The notes beneath the pieces were generated by a model. The model saw only the letters and a list, made by a program, of their open reading frames with translations. It did no database searches and was not told the DNA's origin. The position numbers and the translations under genes were made by a program. Shown one piece after another: positions 30,856 through 40,546 of a stretch of DNA of 64,000 nt (the first letter of the stretch is position 1; the number at the start of each line of letters is the position of its first letter). The stretch comes from Actinomycetota bacterium. Its GTDB lineage: Bacteria > Actinomycetota > Actinomycetes > Mycobacteriales > Pseudonocardiaceae. Location of the stretch: NCBI GenBank assembly GCA_021324675.1, contig JAJPIR010000082.1, positions 84,126 to 148,125 on the forward strand, given 5' to 3'.

Positions 30856-32577
30856 ATGCCCCAGTTGCGTGTCGCTTTGGCCCAGGTGAACCCATGCGTC
30901 GGTGATATCACGGGTAACACAGCGTTGATCTCCGAAGGTTGCCGGGAAGCTGCCGCCGCCGGCGCGCATCTCGTGGTCTTCGGGGAGATGGCACTGACCG
31001 GTTACCCGGTCGAGGACCTCGCGTTGCGGGACTCATTCGTTGCCGCATCGGTGCGCGCTTTGCGAGCGCTGACTCGGCAGCTGGTCGAGGATGGCTGCGG
31101 TGAGCTGGCCGTCGTTGTCGGGTACCTGGACTGCGACGCTCACGGTTCTCGTAATGCGGCGGCGATATTGCATCGCGGGCAGGTGGTTGGTCGCCAGTTC
31201 AAGCATCACCTGCCGAATTACGGTGTGTTCGACGAACGCCGCTACTTCATTCCCGGCAGCGCGTTGACGGTGTTCCGGCTGCACGGCCTGGAAATCGGGA
31301 TGGTGATCTGCGAGGACCTCTGGCAGAAAGGTGGTCCGGTCACCGCGCTAGCCCACGCCGGAGTCGACTTGTTGGTGTCGCCCAATGCGTCGCCCTATGA
31401 ACGCAACAAGGACGACACCCGGCTGGCTCTGGTGGCCGGCCGCGCGACCGAGGCGGGCGTGCCGCTGGCCTACGCCAACCTGGTGGGCGGCCAGGACGAG
31501 CTGGTCTTCGACGGTGACTCGATGGTCGTCGACGGTCTAGGTGAGCTGCTGGTACGTGCGCCGCAGTTCGTCGAGCATTTGCTCGTCTATGACTTCGTTC
31601 TGGCCGGCGGCTCATCCAGGGGGGTTGGTCAGTACGCCGGTCTTGATGTCGACCGCATCGTGCTGACACACGATCCACTGCCGGCGTACCCGCCTGCACC
31701 GGCTGTGCCCGCGCCCGAGCCGCTGTCCGACGAGGCTGAAGTGTGGGCCGCGCTGGTGACCGGCCTGCGAGACTATGCGCGTAAGAACGCATTCCAATCT
31801 GTGGTGCTGGGCCTGTCCGGCGGGATCGACTCCGCGGTCTGCGCCGCTCTAGCGGTCGACGCATTCGGCGCCGACGCGGTGTACGGGCTGTCCATGCCCT
31901 CGTCGTATTCCTCGGCGCATTCCCAGTCCGACGCCGCCGACCTCGCCAAGCGCACTGGGCTGCATTTCCGGGTGCGGCCGATCGCCGACATGGTCGACGT
32001 ATTCGTGCGGGAACTGAGCTTATCCGGCGTCGCTGAAGAGAATGTGCAGGCGCGCTGCCGCGGGGTGACACTGATGGCACTGTCGAATCAACACGGTCAT
32101 CTGGTGCTAGCAACCGGCAACAAATCGGAGCTCGCGGTGGGATACTCGACGATCTACGGCGATGCGGTGGGTGGCTTCGCACCGATCAAAGATGTCCCGA
32201 AAAGCGCGGTGTGGGCGCTGGCACGGTGGCGCAACGCCGTGGCCGACAAGCGCGGGGAAGTTCCTCCCATCCCGCCGAACTCGATCAGCAAGCCGCCGTC
32301 GGCTGAGCTGCGACCTGGCCAGCTCGATACCGACTCGCTGCCCGACTACCAGTTGCTCGACGAGGTACTTGACGGCTACGTCGAGGGTGACCGTGGATTC
32401 GGAGATCTGGTGGAGTCGGGCTTCCCGCCGGAAGTGGTCGAGCACATCGTGCGCATGGTGGACGCTGCGGAATATAAACGCAGGCAGTACCCACCCGGTA
32501 CGAAGATCACCTTGAAGGCATTCGGTCGAGATCGCCGGCTACCCATCACCAACCGCTGGCGTGAACGCGCCCCGTAG
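30856..32577 (+). CDS. nadE: Glutamine-dependent NAD+ synthetase
   Basis: Amidates deamido-NAD to NAD using glutamine. The N-terminal nitrilase-type glutaminase has the Glu-Lys-Cys triad in LVVFGEMALTGYPVEDL, FKHHLPNYGVFDERRYF and GMVICEDLWQKGG. The C-terminal ammonia-dependent synthetase has the PP-loop VLGLSGGIDSAVCAALAVDA and ATGNKSELAVGYSTIYGD. In-frame starts are GTG 30841, ATG 30850 and ATG 30856; the last gives the usual Met-Pro-Gln-Leu-Arg-Val-Ala. A TATAAC at 30817-30822 could be a -10 box. Length about 573 aa, the Streptomyces-type rather than the longer mycobacterial type. Confidence 0.93.
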   Translation: MPQLRVALAQVNPCVGDITGNTALISEGCREAAAAGAHLVVFGEMALTGYPVEDLALRDSFVAASVRALRALTRQLVEDGCGELAVVVGYLDCDAHGSRNAAAILHRGQVVGRQFKHHLPNYGVFDERRYFIPGSALTVFRLHGLEIGMVICEDLWQKGGPVTALAHAGVDLLVSPNASPYERNKDDTRLALVAGRATEAGVPLAYANLVGGQDELVFDGDSMVVDGLGELLVRAPQFVEHLLVYDFVLAGGSSRGVGQYAGLDVDRIVLTHDPLPAYPPAPAVPAPEPLSDEAEVWAALVTGLRDYARKNAFQSVVLGLSGGIDSAVCAALAVDAFGADAVYGLSMPSSYSSAHSQSDAADLAKRTGLHFRVRPIADMVDVFVRELSLSGVAEENVQARCRGVTLMALSNQHGHLVLATGNKSELAVGYSTIYGDAVGGFAPIKDVPKSAVWALARWRNAVADKRGEVPPIPPNSISKPPSAELRPGQLDTDSLPDYQLLDEVLDGYVEGDRGFGDLVESGFPPEVVEHIVRMVDAAEYKRRQYPPGTKITLKAFGRDRRLPITNRWRERAP

Positions 32578-32759
32578 GCGAACCCGAGTGCGCCACCCTG
32601 GGGATCAGCACCAGCGGGCTCCTTGGCCCACGCGGCGAGCTGTGAGCCTCGTCGCACGCCCATGCCTGCCTCGGCAATCGGTGTCAGGCTTGTGGCATAA
32701 GCAATCCGGCATGACCCGGGGACCGGCGACGAACGGCCGGCCTCGAGGGAGGACGGTCA

Positions 32760-33626
32760 ATGATGACCGCAGCTGCTGCTCGCTCACCGCTGTACGGCGG
32801 ACCGGCACGACCCGGCGACCCCGTAAAGCGCATCCGCGTTCAAGATCTCTGGCTGGCCAAACGGCGCGGCGAGAAGTGGGCGATGCTCACCGCGTACGAC
32901 TACTCCACCGCCGCGCTACTCGACGCCGCCGGGATCCCAGTCCTGCTGGTCGGTGACTCGGCAGCCAATGTTGTCTACGGCTACGACACCACGGTCCCGG
33001 TAACCGTCGACGAGCTGGTACCGCTCGTGCGCGGAGTTGTCCGTGGAGCCCGGCGAGCGCTGGTCGTCGCTGACCTTCCCTTCGGGTCCTACCAGTCCTC
33101 CCCTACGCAGGCCCTGGATACCGCCGCCCGTTTCCTGAAGGAGGCCGGTGCGCATGCCGTGAAGCTCGAGGGCGGGCGCCGCGTGGTTCCCCAGGTTGAG
33201 GCACTTGTCGCGGCGGGGGTGCCGGTGATGGGCCATCTTGGACTCACCCCGCAGTCGGTCCACGCGATGGGTGGGTACTCGGTGCAAGGTCGGGGCGAAC
33301 AGGGTGAGCTGTTGCTTGACGACGCGAAGGCTCTGGAGGCCGCGGGCGCCTTCGCCATCGTTTTAGAGGTCGTCCCGGCGGAATTGGCCGAGCAGATCAC
33401 TGCGGTGACGAGCGTGCCTACCGTGGGCATCGGTGCTGGCGCAGGCTGTGATGCACAGGTGATGGTATGGCAGGACATGGCGGCGTTCCGGGTACCTGGT
33501 GGCGGCGCTCCCAAGTTCGTCAAGATCTACGCCGAGCTGGGCGATCGGTTACGCGAGGCAGCACATCACTTCGCCGAGGAAGTCCGCTCGGGCGTCTACC
33601 CAGGCCCCCAGCACGCGTACCACTGA
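32760..33626 (+). CDS. panB: 3-methyl-2-oxobutanoate hydroxymethyltransferase
   Basis: First step of pantothenate synthesis, forming ketopantoate from the valine precursor and methylene-tetrahydrofolate. GGGAGGA precedes ATG 32760 by several bases. The 288-aa protein has [37 protein letters not shown], the metal-binding and substrate motif [26 protein letters not shown] and [18 protein letters not shown], all family signatures. No panC/panD is adjacent. It is convergent with the type IV secretion-like operon, and the gap holds a phased repeat array. Confidence 0.95.
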   Translation: MMTAAAARSPLYGGPARPGDPVKRIRVQDLWLAKRRGEKWAMLTAYDYSTAALLDAAGIPVLLVGDSAANVVYGYDTTVPVTVDELVPLVRGVVRGARRALVVADLPFGSYQSSPTQALDTAARFLKEAGAHAVKLEGGRRVVPQVEALVAAGVPVMGHLGLTPQSVHAMGGYSVQGRGEQGELLLDDAKALEAAGAFAIVLEVVPAELAEQITAVTSVPTVGIGAGAGCDAQVMVWQDMAAFRVPGGGAPKFVKIYAELGDRLREAAHHFAEEVRSGVYPGPQHAYH

Positions 33627-33640
33627 GCACCTTCCCTCCG

Positions 33641-33812
33641 CTCCCCCGCCGGGCGTGTCGCGTCTCCGTGTCCAGTGTGTCGTGTCCCTGGGATCGGTGT
33701 GTCGCATGGCTGTGATCGGGGTGGCCCCGCTGTGCAAGGCCGACCCAATGCACCTAAGTGCGCGACACACCTGACACGAAGACGCGACACGCCCGGTGGG
33801 AGGGCACGACAC
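33641..33812. repeat. Inverted array of 22-bp-phased CGACAC elements
   Basis: GTGTCG cores occur at 33655, 33677 and 33699, with a degenerate GTGGCC at 33721; the reverse orientation CGACAC occurs at 33763, 33785 and 33807, with a degenerate CGACCC at 33741. Every step within an arm is exactly 22 bp and the two arms mirror each other about position 33733. The outer parts (33641-33682 and 33761-33801) form a long imperfect inverted repeat sharing GGGCGTGTCGCGTCT-like sequence. It lies in the convergent gap between panB and the operon at 33851. Confidence 0.85.
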
Positions 33813-33850
33813 GTCAGCTGGGCAACAGGAAGCGGGGGTAACAGCGTGGA

Positions 33851-34261
33851 TCAAGGGCTGATGGCCCGCGGTCGATGGAATACCGGATCTAGGCAGGGCA
33901 CCAGGACCTCGGTGGACTGCGGATCAGCCACCACGGAGTCGTTGCGATCCCGGTACACCAACTCGCCGCTGCTGTCGATCTCCAGCAGGTAGCCCGCCTC
34001 CGCCAGCTGGCTTTCGTCCAGATCAACCAGCCGTTCGGCGCGGCTGGGCACCACCCGGTAGATAGGCCACGGTAGATCATCGTAGGTCCGGTGAAGCTCA
34101 TCGAGTAGGTAGGCCATCTGCTGCTGCCACGGCAAGGGCATCGACTCGGCCAGTGACCGGGGCAACACGACATAACTTTCGTCGACGCCAAGCTTGGCCC
34201 GGTCAAGATGATCCCGGAGCGGTCGAGGAATCGGATCCGACGCGTGCACCGTCACCTCCAA
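33851..34261 (-). CDS. Hypothetical protein, last gene of secretion-like operon
   Basis: Unknown. The 136-aa acidic soluble protein has no membrane segment; visible stretches are ESYVVLPRSLAESMPLPWQQ, MAYLLDELHRTYDDLPWPIY and LLEIDSSGELVYRDR. The frame starts with TTG 34261, three bases after the stop of the NlpC/P60 gene, with GAGGG eight bases upstream inside that gene; GTG 34255 is an alternative. It is the seventh and last gene in the leftward run and could be a cytosolic accessory protein of the machine, but nothing in the sequence shows this. Confidence 0.7.
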   Translation of the reverse strand: MEVTVHASDPIPRPLRDHLDRAKLGVDESYVVLPRSLAESMPLPWQQQMAYLLDELHRTYDDLPWPIYRVVPSRAERLVDLDESQLAEAGYLLEIDSSGELVYRDRNDSVVADPQSTEVLVPCLDPVFHRPRAISP

Positions 34262-34264
34262 ATG

Positions 34265-35269
34265 TCAGGCCCTCGAGACCGGCACACCGGGCCGGACTGC
34301 GAGCGGCATCAACTCAGGCTCGTTGAAACTCACGGCTCGTTGCCGCAGCGGTACCGTTTGGTTCGCTGCCTCGACCATGCGACCGTTGCCCAGATACATC
34401 GCGACGTGGTGGATGCTATCCGGGTTCGAGGTGTCGTAACCCCAAAACAGGAGATCCCCGGGCTGTGCCTGACGCACCGGCAGCTGGGCACCGGCCCAAT
34501 ACTGCTGGCGCGCCACTCGAGGAAGTGTGATCCCCGCTGCCTGGTAAGCACGCAACATCAACCCCGAACAGTCGTAGGCATTGGGTCCGGTGGCGCCCCA
34601 GACATAGGGCTTGCCCACCTCGCCCAACGCGAACTGGATTGCCCGGCCGGCAACCTCAGAAGGCGCCGGCAGCGGCGTAGTGCAGGAAGCACGGACATAC
34701 TGGGTGACGTCCCCGCCCACGGCACTGATCACATTGACCGCTAACGGCTCCCACTGGTGGTAACGCAACGGGAAGGCCGACCGCTCGATATCTTGCGCCG
34801 TATCGCCTGGCCGCTGAGTTTCCCAACCGGGCACCCGCAGCAACACGTCATAAAACTTGTTGATCTCATATACCGGATCGGTAACCTGCGCAACGGTGCC
34901 CCAGCCCTGCGAGGGGCGCATCTGAAAGATGCCCAGCGAGTCGCGGTCACCGTAATGCAGGTTGTGCAGCCGGGACTCCGTCATCCCAGCTTGGATCGCG
35001 ATCTGCCAGGCACGGGGCGGGAGCCCACGTTGCTTACCGATCGCGATAATGAGCTCGGCGATAGCTCGCTGTTCCGGATCCAGATCGCCGACCCGGACGG
35101 CCACTGAGGGTAGTTCATGCGGATCGGTGGACGCGAGAACTGACCCGCAGGGCGCGCCGAACATGAAGTCGCCGGAACCGACGACACCCAGCAGTGAGGA
35201 GATCGCGGCCACCGCGATGAGCCCACCCAGCAAGCCGACCACCAGCAAGCCGACCAGCCACCGCCGCAT
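34265..35269 (-). CDS. VirB1-like transglycosylase fused to NlpC/P60 peptidase
   Basis: Cell-wall hydrolase of the kind found in Gram-positive type IV secretion systems. The 334-aa protein has one N-terminal membrane helix (LVGLLVVGLLGGLIAVAAIS), then a lysozyme-like domain at about residues 70-140 (QAGMTESRLHNLHYGDRDSL, then GIFQMRPSQGWGT), and a C-terminal NlpC/P60 domain from about residue 205: YVWGATGPNAYDCSGLMLRA (nucleophile Cys) and DSIHHVAMYLGNGRMVEA (His). It should cut glycan and peptide bonds to open a passage through peptidoglycan. ATG 35269, three bases after the upstream stop. Confidence 0.85.
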   Translation of the reverse strand: MRRWLVGLLVVGLLGGLIAVAAISSLLGVVGSGDFMFGAPCGSVLASTDPHELPSVAVRVGDLDPEQRAIAELIIAIGKQRGLPPRAWQIAIQAGMTESRLHNLHYGDRDSLGIFQMRPSQGWGTVAQVTDPVYEINKFYDVLLRVPGWETQRPGDTAQDIERSAFPLRYHQWEPLAVNVISAVGGDVTQYVRASCTTPLPAPSEVAGRAIQFALGEVGKPYVWGATGPNAYDCSGLMLRAYQAAGITLPRVARQQYWAGAQLPVRQAQPGDLLFWGYDTSNPDSIHHVAMYLGNGRMVEAANQTVPLRQRAVSFNEPELMPLAVRPGVPVSRA

Positions 35270-35272
35270 GGC

Positions 35273-35845
35273 TTAGCCGGCCTGTTCGTAACTGGCGACT
35301 CGCCAGCCGGCCGGAGTGGAAACCACTAGCAAGCGCACGACCATCGCTGTGGTGGGCACGTCGACCTCAGCTGAACCAGCGCCCGCGCTGACTGTCCGCG
35401 GCGCATCGATGACCTGCGCCACCGGCACGTTCGCCGGGTCGATCGAGCGCAGTTCGGGAAACAGGTCATCGGTCGTGAAAGGCCGTAGCTGCTCCACCCA
35501 CTGCGCCGACGTAGTGCCTTTGCGTACGGTGAGAAACGCCTGCACCCAGGAGCGCGCAACGGTGAGCGCCGCGGCCGGGGCCGGGGCGCTCGGAGCCGGT
35601 CCGCGAGGTGCCCGGTGACCGCCAACTAATGCCGGTGCCGGGGCGTACGCGGTGACCCGTGAATTCTGCGATGGCGCGGTGCGGGTGGTACCAACCGGTT
35701 GCCTGTCAGGCAGCGCCGTCCCGATACCGACGGCAATAACGACCGCGACGAGCAGAGTCCCAGCCAGATGCGCCGGTGAACGCACTGGCCAGCCCCAGAA
35801 TTTGCGGTAGACGGCTGCCCGGCCGCGGTGGGTACGGATCGGCAC
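35273..35845 (-). CDS. VirB8/TcpC-like membrane-anchored protein
   Basis: Bitopic protein of 190 aa: short basic cytoplasmic start, one helix at about residues 26-45 (LAGTLLVAVVIAVGIGTALP), a Pro/Ala-rich linker, then an extracytoplasmic domain that begins ALTVARSWVQAFLTVRKGTT and ends VVSTPAGWRVASYEQAG. The order of helix, linker and an NTF2-like alpha+beta domain is that of VirB8/TcpC scaffold proteins. The match is by architecture and context, not by clear sequence identity. GTG 35845, 15 bp after the upstream stop. Confidence 0.6.
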   Translation of the reverse strand: MPIRTHRGRAAVYRKFWGWPVRSPAHLAGTLLVAVVIAVGIGTALPDRQPVGTTRTAPSQNSRVTAYAPAPALVGGHRAPRGPAPSAPAPAAALTVARSWVQAFLTVRKGTTSAQWVEQLRPFTTDDLFPELRSIDPANVPVAQVIDAPRTVSAGAGSAEVDVPTTAMVVRLLVVSTPAGWRVASYEQAG

Positions 35846-35860
35846 TGCGCTGTCCCCGGG

Positions 35861-37786
35861 TCAGTCGCTCGTCGGAGCGTTGTCAGCGCTCTTAGCCTCT
35901 GCGGCGCCGGGCGTGCTCTGCGGGCCCATCTCCAGTCCCGCCGACGGCCGGTACACCACCCACACCGGCCGGCCCGCTACTTCCTCCAGTTCAGCCGGGC
36001 GCGGTGTGGCCCGCGGCTCGCTAACCGCCGACGGTATGTACACCGGTTCCTCGCTACTGCGGGGTCGGCGGCCCAGGCTCAACCCGGCAGGCATTGCTGC
36101 CAACCGATCTGGGCGGGGTACGCCCGCAGCAGGCCCATCGAGCGCTGGACGGTCGTGCTCCTGGCCGGCAGCCCCACCGGGCCCGAACAGCGGGATTCGC
36201 GCCGAAACACCTCCGATGCGGTCCCCGCGGTCGGTCGGCAGCACCACCGACACGCCAGCTTCGGGACGCATCACGCCGCCACTCACGGCATCGTCGGCAG
36301 CCATCCCGGATTCCGCCTCGGCAGCGCGGGCCTCATCCCAGAACCGCTCCGACGCGCTGGCATCCACACCGGGGCGGCGGCGCCGCAACCTGGCCAGCAC
36401 ACCCGGCGGCGCAGCAGGCAGCCCACCGCCTACCGCGCCGACCGCAAGCTCGGTCATCTGCCACATCCGCCGGACCGGACGGGCGACGAGCAACATCACC
36501 AAGGTGATCATTCCCGCCAGCAGCATCTGGGCGAGCACCGAGATGTTGCGCGACGGGTCGAACACCCAGACCATCACCAGCGTGTGCAGCGCGGCCAGCG
36601 CCGAGAGCACCACGATGTTGAGCACCGCGGCACCCACCGCGCGGCCGACGCCACGAAGCAGGTCGTGGTGCAGGATGGCGATCAATCCAATGATCGGTCC
36701 AAGCAGGATCACCACCCGCAGTAGCACCTGGGCCAGCAGCAGGGCCGCCTGAGCGAGCAGCTGGAATAGCCCGAACATCACCGCTTGCAGGGCGGCAAGG
36801 AATCCCACCCCGATCCGGTTGCCGTCTATGCCTTGGAAGTAGCCGTAAGCGCTGCCCGTCCGGTCGGCGATGGACTTGTACTCCTGCTTCTTGCGGTCGG
36901 CGACACCGGATTTCGGATCGTCGGCTCCGGCCGCGATCTCCTGTTTGGTGTACGCCTGCGCGCGAACCAGATCGCGACCCAGCTGGACAGCCTGCGGGCC
37001 GTCCGGGGAGCCGAACTCACCGCGCAGCCAGTTGCGGTAGATGATCTGCTCGTGCAGCAGCGTAGGCAACGCGTCACGCTGGGCGATACCAACCTCGTGC
37101 AGGAACCCGCTACGTACCTGGTTGCTGCCTTCCACCAGGACGCCGTCCAGCACGTCCGTGTATAGCAGTGGCGTCAGGTAGGTCGCGGCGGCCAACCAGA
37201 TGCCCGCCAGCGCCCAGGCTGCTCGTTTACTCACCGTGGCAAGATCGCCTCGCCAGATCGACCGGAACAGCACGATCGCCAGCAACACGGCGATCAACCC
37301 GAACCAGGGCGCGTAGACGCTGTCATACAGGGCAACCGTGCCGGAGACGATCAGGTCATTCAGCGGTGCTAGCAGGCCGCCGTCACCGAGCGCGTAGTGC
37401 AGCCCATTAGTGGCACCGACGATCACCTTGCCAATGTCAAACAGCAGGTTTCCGGTCCAGGTGTCGATCACCGCGTTGGGATTGCGCAGGCCCGAGGGGC
37501 CACATCCCAGGTCGTAGGTGTGCCAGACCAGTCCTGCGTAGCCAACCTCGGCGTAGACGCTGTTGGGCGCACCCGCCTGCAGCGGCGTCGGATCGATGGC
37601 GCCGACCATGCCAGATCCTGGCCGTTCCGGGTTGGGCGCCTGCTTGCAGTCGTCGACGCCAGGGACCTGCGCCAACGCCGTTGACCCCAGTGCGGTGGAC
37701 GATCCGACCAGCGCGATGGCCAGCATCAGCCCGAGAAGCGTTAGCAGGGCGCCAACCCGCCTGTGGCGCAGGAACCGGACTCTCAT
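35861..37786 (-). CDS. VirB6/TrbL-like polytopic membrane protein
   Basis: 641 aa. A signal-like first helix (LLTLLGLMLAIALVGSSTAL) is followed by an extracytoplasmic segment with Cys in VDDCKQAP and YDLGCGPSG. Several transmembrane helices come next (IAVLLAIVLFRSIW; WALAGIWLAAATYLTPLLY; FLAALQAVMFGLFQLLAQAA; LLLAQVLLRVVILLGPIIGL; AVGAAVLNIVVLSALAAL; MLLAGMITLVMLLVARPV). A 170-residue Pro/Gly-rich cytoplasmic tail ends the protein. This is the layout of the channel-forming VirB6/TrbL class. ATG 37786 overlaps the VirB4 gene stop by four bases. Confidence 0.78.
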   Translation of the reverse strand: MRVRFLRHRRVGALLTLLGLMLAIALVGSSTALGSTALAQVPGVDDCKQAPNPERPGSGMVGAIDPTPLQAGAPNSVYAEVGYAGLVWHTYDLGCGPSGLRNPNAVIDTWTGNLLFDIGKVIVGATNGLHYALGDGGLLAPLNDLIVSGTVALYDSVYAPWFGLIAVLLAIVLFRSIWRGDLATVSKRAAWALAGIWLAAATYLTPLLYTDVLDGVLVEGSNQVRSGFLHEVGIAQRDALPTLLHEQIIYRNWLRGEFGSPDGPQAVQLGRDLVRAQAYTKQEIAAGADDPKSGVADRKKQEYKSIADRTGSAYGYFQGIDGNRIGVGFLAALQAVMFGLFQLLAQAALLLAQVLLRVVILLGPIIGLIAILHHDLLRGVGRAVGAAVLNIVVLSALAALHTLVMVWVFDPSRNISVLAQMLLAGMITLVMLLVARPVRRMWQMTELAVGAVGGGLPAAPPGVLARLRRRRPGVDASASERFWDEARAAEAESGMAADDAVSGGVMRPEAGVSVVLPTDRGDRIGGVSARIPLFGPGGAAGQEHDRPALDGPAAGVPRPDRLAAMPAGLSLGRRPRSSEEPVYIPSAVSEPRATPRPAELEEVAGRPVWVVYRPSAGLEMGPQSTPGAAEAKSADNAPTSD

Positions 37787-40512
37787 GCTCCCGCCCTCAC
37801 CGCACCCGCTGGACCGATCCCGTTATGCGCCGAGCCGGAGTGTTCGCCGGACACCAGCTCGCCTCCCCGGGGCAGTTCCGCGGTCTGCAGGTCGCCACGG
37901 AGGGCATCAGGTGTGGTGTCCAGCGCCGCGCACAGGTGCTGCAGGTGCGCGCCGGAGAAGTCCACCCGGACCCGCTCCACGCCACCGGCACCATCAGCGA
38001 AAATGAATTGGCGTGGGGACCGGTCGCGTTCGGTCTCGGCCCGGTCACCGCCAAGGCGGCGCCCCAGCGAGGCGATCACCTGCTCATAGCCTGCCCCGAC
38101 CGGTACTTTGAGCAGTCGCAGCGCGTCAGACTGCGCGGGTCCGTCGTCGAGTCTGCCGACGAACACGGAGTCCAGTAACGACACGAAGCCCTGGATCTTG
38201 AGGAAATCGGCTGGAATCTGCGAGGACAGCAGTACTCGCACGTTCCACTTCCGGGAATCCCGCGCAAACCGGTTCATCAATACCCGGCCGGTCGGAACCT
38301 CGGACAGGAAGAAGGCTTCGTCGATCCAGACTCCCTTGCGCTGATCACGGGGACGCTCGTAGATCGACCGCTGGGTCAACCAAGCGGCGAGGTTGAGCAA
38401 TTCGACGCCCAGCGACTCAGCATCTGTCCAGTGCTCCCGGCCGACGTTGTCCTTGGGCAGGGTCAGACCCGACATCGTCAGCACGGTGAGCCGGTCGTCA
38501 CGCACTTCGGTGTATGGATCAGCGCCTTTTTCGGGGATGAGCAGTGACATGCGCTCGCGCATCTCATCCAGGAAATCGGCGACGACGATCGCGTGGTCGT
38601 GATGCTCGGTGGGATCCCGACGCAGCATGTCGAAAACCTGCCCGGGGTGGGCGTCTGGTCGCCCACCCACCGCACGCACCGCCCGCAACAGCACGATGCG
38701 GGTTTTCGCCATCCGGGCCACCTCGAAAGGCAGGACCCCGGTGAGCACATCCAGCACCAACCGGCGCCGGGTGGCGGCGGTCAGCGCCTTCTCACGCCGC
38801 CACGCCCGATCCGGATCGTCCTCGTCAAGGAAGTGCGCCAACTCGGGCTCGGCGACCACCCGGTAGGGATTGAGAATTCCGGGCTGGGCATTGAGCAGGT
38901 TGATAGGCCTGGCGTAGGGACGCAGTTCGGGTAGCTCACACAGCTTGGCCAGCGGGCCAGATGGGTCCAACAGTGTCCAGTACGCCCCAGAACGCAGGGT
39001 CTTGTAGACAATGCCGCCACCGAGGAATGACTTGCCCCCACCGAGGCCGGCAACCAGTGCGGTCAATCCAGAGGAGTCCCGGATCTCCTGAGCCATCCAT
39101 GGATCCCAGGCAACCGGGCGCCGGGTAGCAGTGCAGGTCTCACCTAGCAGGATGCCGCGCCGGTCCCCCACCTCAGCGGTGGCTGTGGGCACCGCGGAAG
39201 CCGCCCAGATGACCGACCCGCGGCGTAGGTACGCACCCGAGGACAGCGGTTCGCCCGGAATGAACTCCCGGGCCAACGCGTACTGCCCCTCCGGGTGCTC
39301 AATAGCGATCTTCGGTTTGTACAGATCCAGCAGTTGCTGCGCCAACCGCAGCGCATCGCGCTCAGTGGGCCCGGACACCGCCACGCGCCACCACGATCGA
39401 ACGCGGGTGCCCAGCGCAGTGAACCCGGAGGTCATTTCGTCATCGATTTCCAGCACGCGGGTGGCCTGCCGGACCAGGCTCTGCGGTGGCTCCAGGTCGT
39501 GCTCGTCGGTGTAGTGCCGGACCTGCGAGCGCACCTTGTTCATTTGCCGTTGCAGCTCGCCGGCGACCTCCTCTGGCCGGCGCACGTAGATACGCGCTGA
39601 CCATTCCACCGCAGCCGGTAGGCGATCCGAACGCTGCACCCACGGATCATCGATTTCCGGAATCTGCAACCCGTGCATCTGGCCAACGGTGAGCACCACG
39701 ACGTGCCGGGTAATCCCGGCGTTGGAACCGGTACGACCGCGGACGGTCAGTGTGGGCGCGTACGGCTCGGTGTGGAAGTCCGCGGCATCGGTAAAACTGG
39801 CCAGATCTTCGGGCTCCCAGCTAGTGCCCGGCACCGCGGGAAGGCTGCGCGGAGCGGGTAAGCCCAGCGAGCACGACCGGTGCATCAACCAGGACATCTC
39901 GCCCGCGGTCACCGGGCGCCCCTCCAGTCCGGCGACGCTGATCACCCCGTCGAGATGCTCGACTTCGGCGTCTATTGCGACTAGCTCGGCGTCCACCGCT
40001 GTGGGGAACACCCGCCGCAGCACTGGGGTGGCCCGTTCCACAAGCCGGTCTACCATGGAGCGGATTTGCACCTGGACACCGAGATAGACTTCTTTCTCAG
40101 CCATCGAATGGCCCAGCAACTGCTGCTGCTCGCCGATCATGTAGTCGTCGAAGGACAATGCGCCGGGGGTGTCGGGCAGCCGCCCCACCGCGTTGCGCAC
40201 GTGCGCCTCAGCCCACATCCGGATTGGATACGGGCGGGCGGTGACCCGCAAATGCAGCCACCGGCCCTGTAGCTCCGCGTACTGACCGGCGATAGCGTGG
40301 ATCAGGTCCTGGCGTTGGGCGTCCGAGCGGAACGACCAGCGCTGCGGCGCCAACCGGTACCAGGCGTAGACCTCCAAGCCGTTGCGAACGAGATGACCAT
40401 CAATCGAGCGCACCGCGATGGACGGGGTGTAGCTAGGGACTGCAGCCTCCCCGGGAAGCTTGTGCCCGCGCCGGTTAGAGCCACCGCGCGCGGCCGATCC
40501 GGCCGGCGTCAC
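37783..40512 (-). CDS. VirB4/TraC-like type IV secretion ATPase
   Basis: Motor ATPase of conjugation-type secretion systems. GTG 40512 is my choice, 35 bp after the upstream stop, giving about 909 aa; the frame stays open to 40740 but that part overlaps the upstream gene. The N-terminal 400 residues bear the VirB4 N-domain features. Walker A is GLGGGKSFLGGG, Walker B is RKGVWIDEAFFLSEVPTGRV, and the downstream LLSSQIPADF is the helicase-like motif typical of the VirB4/TraG-related ATPase fold. It is cytoplasmic or membrane-associated. Its presence identifies the operon as type IV secretion-related. Confidence 0.88.
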   Translation of the reverse strand: MTPAGSAARGGSNRRGHKLPGEAAVPSYTPSIAVRSIDGHLVRNGLEVYAWYRLAPQRWSFRSDAQRQDLIHAIAGQYAELQGRWLHLRVTARPYPIRMWAEAHVRNAVGRLPDTPGALSFDDYMIGEQQQLLGHSMAEKEVYLGVQVQIRSMVDRLVERATPVLRRVFPTAVDAELVAIDAEVEHLDGVISVAGLEGRPVTAGEMSWLMHRSCSLGLPAPRSLPAVPGTSWEPEDLASFTDAADFHTEPYAPTLTVRGRTGSNAGITRHVVVLTVGQMHGLQIPEIDDPWVQRSDRLPAAVEWSARIYVRRPEEVAGELQRQMNKVRSQVRHYTDEHDLEPPQSLVRQATRVLEIDDEMTSGFTALGTRVRSWWRVAVSGPTERDALRLAQQLLDLYKPKIAIEHPEGQYALAREFIPGEPLSSGAYLRRGSVIWAASAVPTATAEVGDRRGILLGETCTATRRPVAWDPWMAQEIRDSSGLTALVAGLGGGKSFLGGGIVYKTLRSGAYWTLLDPSGPLAKLCELPELRPYARPINLLNAQPGILNPYRVVAEPELAHFLDEDDPDRAWRREKALTAATRRRLVLDVLTGVLPFEVARMAKTRIVLLRAVRAVGGRPDAHPGQVFDMLRRDPTEHHDHAIVVADFLDEMRERMSLLIPEKGADPYTEVRDDRLTVLTMSGLTLPKDNVGREHWTDAESLGVELLNLAAWLTQRSIYERPRDQRKGVWIDEAFFLSEVPTGRVLMNRFARDSRKWNVRVLLSSQIPADFLKIQGFVSLLDSVFVGRLDDGPAQSDALRLLKVPVGAGYEQVIASLGRRLGGDRAETERDRSPRQFIFADGAGGVERVRVDFSGAHLQHLCAALDTTPDALRGDLQTAELPRGGELVSGEHSGSAHNGIGPAGAVRAGA

Positions 40513-40546
40513 ACGGTCCCGGGCCCGTGGTGCGTGCTGAGCGCCG

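Noticed and set aside
33641..33812. CRISPR-like array
   Set aside because: Units are 22 bp with conserved core only, there are no unique spacers of constant length, the two arms are inverted, and no cas gene is near.
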